Source of the DNA: Pseudomonadota bacterium
Lineage (GTDB): Bacteria > Oederibacteriota > Muellerivitia > Muellerivitales > Muellerivitaceae
Direction of reading: 5' to 3'
Assembly: GCA_021324075.1 (NCBI GenBank)
Contig: JAJPJW010000190.1
Coordinates: forward strand, 1 to 58,330
Length of the DNA: 58,330 bases
A program made the position numbers and the translations under genes. Below the pieces are notes generated by a model. That model had not been told where the DNA came from, ran no database searches, and worked only from the letters and a program-made list of their open reading frames with translations. Each line of letters begins with the position of its first letter. Position 1 is the first letter of the stretch. Positions 54,467 through 58,330 of this stretch are shown here, one piece after another.

Positions 54467-54601
54467 TTTCACCACGGATGCGCAAGGATAAACACGGATG
54501 GAATTTAGTCCAAAATGATGGACAAAAACAAGACGAAGAACAAAGGAATCGAGGAGTCCCTGGACTTATCCTCGTAAATCTGCGTTCACCCGTGGCTGAT
54601 T
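54467..54601. repeat. Inverted-repeat element of the CCACRGATG type, copy 2
   Basis: The left arm (ACCACGGATGCGCA, from 54470) and the right arm (TGCGTTCACCCGTGGCT, ending 54598) are imperfect inverted copies around an AT-rich centre containing AAACACGGATG. The right arm ends at the stop codon of the beta-helix gene. It resembles copy 1 at 9197-9321 in its CCAC(A/G)GATG core. Confidence 0.6.
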
Positions 54602-56570
54602 ATTTGCTTTTGGAGTCGAGAGGAATATTACCCAAATCATCCGTGGGCGGCAGGTCCAGGTCCTTGGGCGGAGCCACGTCCGAATCCTTGATAGGAGGAA
54701 GCACGACTCCCGAATCGTTCGGCTTCTGGGTCGTGGCCCCATCCGGGGTCTGGGCCGCGGCGGTCCCGCTGTTGGAAGATTTGGAGACGTCGATATCCAG
54801 GGGGGGCGGCTGCATGCCGTCGATGTCGCCGCTGACGCCGTTCAAGGAATTGACGGCGTTTTGCTGGTTTTGGGTGGGGTTGGCGTTCAATTGCAGGGCC
54901 GGGGAATCGATCGCGGGCGGGGTCAGGGACTCGCCAGGATTGGCATTGGCCGCCGGAGCGGCGGGCGGCGCAGGAGGAGGGGCGACAGCGGTGGTGGAAG
55001 CGGGTTGGGCAACCGCCTCAGGAGTGGTGGAAGGCGCAGGGCTGGCGGAAGAAGCCGACGGTATTTGTTCGTTCAGTTCAGGAGGCGTCGGAACAGCCTC
55101 GGTGGTGGAGGGGCTGGTGGTGGTGGACGGAGGGGCGGCGGTAGTGGTGGTGATGTCCGGAGGCGCGATGGTATCCGCGGCGGGGGGGACGGGGGGTGCG
55201 GGCGGCGGGGCGGTGGCCGAAGCATTCGAGTTATTATCGGTTGAACTGGTTGAAGGAGCCGGTGGAGCGGCCGACGAACCGCTGACTTCGGGCGGGATAG
55301 GAGGGGCCGCTTCGGCAGCTGTTCCCGTCGGCGGTAAGCTCAAGTCGGGGGAAGCCGGGGGCGCCGTGGAAGAAGCCTCGCTAGTCGATGGCGGAGTGGT
55401 CACATCCGTCGCGGGGGGGGCGGCAGCCGGCATTTCGGCCACGTTACCCATGTCCGGCGGCAGGTTGGCAATGGGCTCCAACTTGTGGGGAGCGGCGGGA
55501 AGGGATTTGACTTGGACGGTCCTGGCCACCCCGGTTTCCTCAACGGGGGCGGGGGCTTCCGGAACCGCGGCTTCAGCCGCTTCCGGCGTGGCTTGGGGGG
55601 CGGCTTCCGCCGTATTTTCAGACGTTGTGGGGGCCGGTGGGATCTCGGAGGGGGGCGGGGCGGTGGTTTCTGAAGCCGCGGGCGCCTGGGCCGTCTGGGG
55701 CGTTCCGTTTTGGGCTTTTTGCTGCTTCGCCAGCTCCTGGGCTTCCTTCTTTTCCTTCTTGGCCAGGGCCACCGACATTTCCTGCGTGATCTCCGGAAGC
55801 TGGGTTTGGATATAAACCCTTAAAAGGTCCTTCAAGGAAACCATGGGACCCAAGCTGACCTTCCCCTGCATTTTAGAGGAGGCGGTTTTCTCATCGGTCG
55901 TGCCCCAGTAATTGCCCCCAAGGTTCAGGGCGGGGGTGCTGTTAATGACGTCCTTATCGTTGTCGTGGACGCTGTTGTTCTTGAACTGCAGGTCCGAATA
56001 GCCCTTGAGATAGAGGCCGTAAGTGTTCTGGGTGATGGTGTCGAACCGGAAGGTTGCGCTTATTTTACCGTCCAGGACGACGCCGGTGGCGTTTCCGTAG
56101 ATCTTGCCGTTCTTGACCGAGGCAGTGCCCGCTCCGCGCAGGTAGAGCCCGCTCCCTTTGGTGATCTCAAACCACTGCATGTGAAGGTTGGAATCCTGGA
56201 CCAGGAAGACGCCGCTGAGGAACTTGGCGCTGGAAATGTCCGCCTGGGCGCCGTTGAGGAACAGTTCGCTTTGGAGCCCGCCCTGGGTCATGTCGAAAAC
56301 CGCCGGGGCGGCCGCCGAGCCCGCCACATCCAGGGTGCCGTCCACCTCAAGGGCGGAAGCGCCTTGGAAAACCACCTTGACGTTGGGGCCGATCCGCAAC
56401 GTGGAACCCTTGGCCACCACCGTCCTGCCTTGGAGGATATAGGGATTGCCGTCGGCATTCCATTGGGTGTCGCCGGTAATGCTGTTGGGAACATTGGTGG
56501 ATGCGAAGGTGGAGGAGGAAAGGAGAAGAAAGGCGATGAATAAGTTGTTTCGTTTCATGGACAGCTTCAT
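54600..56570 (-). CDS. Secreted beta-helix protein with long Pro/Ala/Thr-rich tail
   Basis: The 656-residue product has a signal peptide (residues ~7-24), a right-handed beta-helix region (~45-235) of short coils with NGAQADISSAKF, GLYLRGAGTASVKNG and NNSVHDNDKDV, as in pectate-lyase-like or copper-binding NosD-like folds, and then a charged helix (~255-290; ALAKKEKKEAQELAKQQKAQ). The remaining ~365 residues are low-complexity Pro/Ala/Thr/Ser with acidic patches and end in a DLPPTDDLG-like tail. No enzyme motif is certain. AGAGG lies just before the ATG; an in-frame ATG at 56558 is possible. Surface or periplasmic location inferred. Confidence 0.8.
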   Translation of the reverse strand: MKLSMKRNNLFIAFLLLSSSTFASTNVPNSITGDTQWNADGNPYILQGRTVVAKGSTLRIGPNVKVVFQGASALEVDGTLDVAGSAAAPAVFDMTQGGLQSELFLNGAQADISSAKFLSGVFLVQDSNLHMQWFEITKGSGLYLRGAGTASVKNGKIYGNATGVVLDGKISATFRFDTITQNTYGLYLKGYSDLQFKNNSVHDNDKDVINSTPALNLGGNYWGTTDEKTASSKMQGKVSLGPMVSLKDLLRVYIQTQLPEITQEMSVALAKKEKKEAQELAKQQKAQNGTPQTAQAPAASETTAPPPSEIPPAPTTSENTAEAAPQATPEAAEAAVPEAPAPVEETGVARTVQVKSLPAAPHKLEPIANLPPDMGNVAEMPAAAPPATDVTTPPSTSEASSTAPPASPDLSLPPTGTAAEAAPPIPPEVSGSSAAPPAPSTSSTDNNSNASATAPPPAPPVPPAADTIAPPDITTTTAAPPSTTTSPSTTEAVPTPPELNEQIPSASSASPAPSTTPEAVAQPASTTAVAPPPAPPAAPAANANPGESLTPPAIDSPALQLNANPTQNQQNAVNSLNGVSGDIDGMQPPPLDIDVSKSSNSGTAAAQTPDGATTQKPNDSGVVLPPIKDSDVAPPKDLDLPPTDDLGNIPLDSKSK

Positions 56571-56654
56571 GACCTCTAGGTGAAATTAGGAAGAGGCACA
56601 CCGAAAATCGACGGGAAAGCTTCGATACTATAACAAAAAACGTTTGGAGCCGGT

Positions 56655-56690
56655 AAAAGAAAAAAGGGCGGGGAAATTTCCCCGCCCTTT
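56655..56690 (-). terminator. Intrinsic terminator of ppdK
   Basis: On the minus strand AAAGGGCGGGGAAA and TTTCCCCGCCCTTT form a 12- to 14-bp stem with a minimal loop, followed by TTTTTTCTTTT. It starts 11 bp after the ppdK stop codon. Confidence 0.95.
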
Positions 56691-56701
56691 CGAAAGCCTA
56701 C

Positions 56702-58330
56702 TTATTTCGACGAATATTCTTTTCCCTTGCCCGAGTGCCGGATGGCGGCTTGGGCCGCCGCCAAACGGGCGATGGGAACGCGGTAGGGCGAACAGGAAAC
56801 GTAGTTCAGTCCCACCATGTGGCAGAATTCGACGGAGTTCGGATCGCCGCCATGCTCGCCGCAGATACCCACTTTGAGCTTGGGTTTCACGCTACGGCCT
56901 TTCTCAACCCCCATCTTGACCAGCTGTCCCACGCCGTTGCGGTCCAGGACCTTGAAGGGATCCTTTTCGTAGATTCCGTTGTCCTGGTAATAGCGGATAA
57001 TCTTCGCAGTATCGTCGCGCGAAAACCCGAAGGTGGTCTGGGTCAAGTCGTTGGTGCCGAAGCTGAAGAAGTCGGCTTGTTCGCCGATCTTGTCGGCCGT
57101 GACGGCCGCCCGGGGCAGTTCGATCATGGTGCCGATCAGGTATTCCAGCTTGACACCGTACTTGGCGATCGTCTCATCGGCCTTCTTGATGACGATGGCC
57201 TTCTGGTTCTTCAATTCGGCCACGTCCCCGACCAGGGGAATCATGATCTCGGGCACGATCTTCTTGCCCTGTTTTGCCAATTCGCAGGCGGCCGAAATGA
57301 CGGCCTCGGTCTGCATCTCGGTGATCTCCGGGTAGGTAACGCCCAAACGGCAGCCCCGGTGGCCCAGCATGGGGTTGAACTCGTGCAGTTCTTCCACCCG
57401 CGCCAGGAGCTTCTTGGCCTTCTGCAAATCCGAGCCGCCTTCCTTGACCAACTCCAGGGCCTTCTTGATCACTTCATTGGAGGTGGTGTTCTTGTTGGTG
57501 GCTTCCATGCGGGCGATCTCGACCATCAATTCCTCGCGCTTGGGCAGGAATTCGTGCAGGGGCGGGTCCAGGAAACGGACGGTAACCGGGAATCCTGCCA
57601 TCGCCTCAAAGAGGCCCAGGAAGTCCGACTTCTGCATGGGCAGGAGCTTCTTCAAGGCTTCCCGGCGGGAGGCCTCGTCCGTGGCCAGGATCATGGCTTG
57701 CATATGGGGCAGGCGGTCCTCGTCGAAGAACATGTGCTCGGTACGGCAAAGGCCGATGCCTTCCGCGCCGAATTTGCGGGCCACCTTGGCGTCCCGGGGA
57801 ATGTCGGCGTTGGCGCGCACCTTCAAGGTGCGGGCCGCGTCGGCCCAACCCATCAGGGTGGCGAAATCGCCCGAAAGCTCGGCTTCCATGGTGGACACCT
57901 TGCCCTTGATGACTTCGCCGGTGGAACCGTTCAAGGAAACCCAGTCCCCTTCATTGATCACCGTGCCGTTGACGGTAAAGCGCTTGTTGTGCTCGTCCAC
58001 CTTGATGGTTTCGCAGCCGGCCACGCAGGTCTTGCCCATACCGCGGGCCACAACCGCCGCGTGGCTGGTCATGCCGCCGCGGGCGGTCAAAATGCCCTCG
58101 GCTGCGTCCATGCCGTGGATGTCGTCGGGCGAGGTTTCCAGGCGGACTAGGATGACTTTCTTCCCTCCTGATTTCCATTCCACGGCCACGTCCGCCGTGA
58201 AAACCGCCTGGCCGGAGGCCGCGCCGGGAGAGGCCGGCAGGCCCTTGGCGATGACTTCCTTGGGGGCCTTCGGGTCGAAAACCGGATGAAGCAATTGGTC
58301 CAATTGGATGGGCTCCACCCGCTGCAGGGC
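56702..58330 (-). CDS. ppdK: Pyruvate phosphate dikinase, C-terminal part (partial)
   Basis: The frame enters from the right edge, so only the last ~540 residues are in the window. PPDK interconverts pyruvate, ATP and Pi with PEP, AMP and PPi. Visible are the phosphohistidine domain (LTARGGMTSHAAVVARGMGK, catalytic His) and the TIM-barrel PEP/pyruvate domain with GLCRTEHMFFDEDRLP, LDPPLHEFLP and the catalytic Cys in VGICGEHGGDP. The reading frame is continuous with in-frame codons at 58319-58330. It is followed by a strong terminator. Confidence 0.97.
   Translation of the reverse strand, partial: ALQRVEPIQLDQLLHPVFDPKAPKEVIAKGLPASPGAASGQAVFTADVAVEWKSGGKKVILVRLETSPDDIHGMDAAEGILTARGGMTSHAAVVARGMGKTCVAGCETIKVDEHNKRFTVNGTVINEGDWVSLNGSTGEVIKGKVSTMEAELSGDFATLMGWADAARTLKVRANADIPRDAKVARKFGAEGIGLCRTEHMFFDEDRLPHMQAMILATDEASRREALKKLLPMQKSDFLGLFEAMAGFPVTVRFLDPPLHEFLPKREELMVEIARMEATNKNTTSNEVIKKALELVKEGGSDLQKAKKLLARVEELHEFNPMLGHRGCRLGVTYPEITEMQTEAVISAACELAKQGKKIVPEIMIPLVGDVAELKNQKAIVIKKADETIAKYGVKLEYLIGTMIELPRAAVTADKIGEQADFFSFGTNDLTQTTFGFSRDDTAKIIRYYQDNGIYEKDPFKVLDRNGVGQLVKMGVEKGRSVKPKLKVGICGEHGGDPNSVEFCHMVGLNYVSCSPYRVPIARLAAAQAAIRHSGKGKEYSSK

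Overview
The window is 58.3 kb of GC-rich bacterial chromosome. Nearly every gene lies on the minus strand; the one clear exception is a class A penicillin-binding protein (46650-48869). Lipoproteins, a PorV/PorQ-like barrel, a SPOR-domain protein and a peptidoglycan dipeptidase with a signal peptide point to a Gram-negative (two-membrane) cell. Very long Thr/Ser/Pro-rich stretches joined to C-terminal FlgD-like Ig modules, together with a PorV-like protein, recall FCB-type and several uncultivated candidate phyla. I cannot name the lineage. No plasmid, phage or complete insertion-sequence genes are visible.

Layout by coordinate (transcription runs right to left unless stated). 1-3460: end-truncated giant protein with a HicB-like N-terminus, a seven-repeat propeller and FN3/Ig-like repeats. 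3661-4398: AT-rich lipoprotein. 4457-20154: mostly housekeeping genes: mutS, a Sel1-repeat protein, a TPR-SPOR protein, miaB, a zinc-ribbon membrane protein, a TPR protein, a class III adenylate cyclase with a good promoter, scpB, scpA, trpS, an M50 protease, a CCA-adding enzyme, a YraN nuclease and rnhB. 20090-21787: Ycf48-like propeller lipoprotein. 22124-24485: the conserved operon rpsP-khpA-rimM-trmD-rplS, with a consensus promoter and a strong terminator.

24671-40601 is the accessory core. It holds two paralogous giant Thr-rich surface proteins, one intact (24671-28516) and one split into two ORFs by an apparent ~0.7 kb insertion (34301-38452). Between them lies a four-gene operon (28924-34075): a secreted Thr-rich protein with a T9SS/FlgD-like C-terminus, a PorV-like barrel with TPRs, a histidine kinase and a response regulator. 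Two of its junctions are 4-bp ATGA overlaps. An AraC-family regulator with a possible leader peptide follows. I read this block as a candidate surface-protein export and sensing module, and it is the most interesting part of the window.

40735-46540: a tRNA-Thr flanked by degenerate repeats, a duplicated carbohydrate-binding-like secreted protein, ruvA, a zinc-ribbon protein, ruvC, a YebC-family regulator and tyrS. 46650-58330: the divergent PBP1A gene, then a minus-strand group for envelope and glycan functions (membrane protein, discoidin-like protein, VanW fused to a glycosyltransferase-like region, periplasmic VanX-like dipeptidase), a MogA-like protein, a beta-helix protein with a disordered tail, and the C-terminal part of pyruvate phosphate dikinase, which runs off the right edge.
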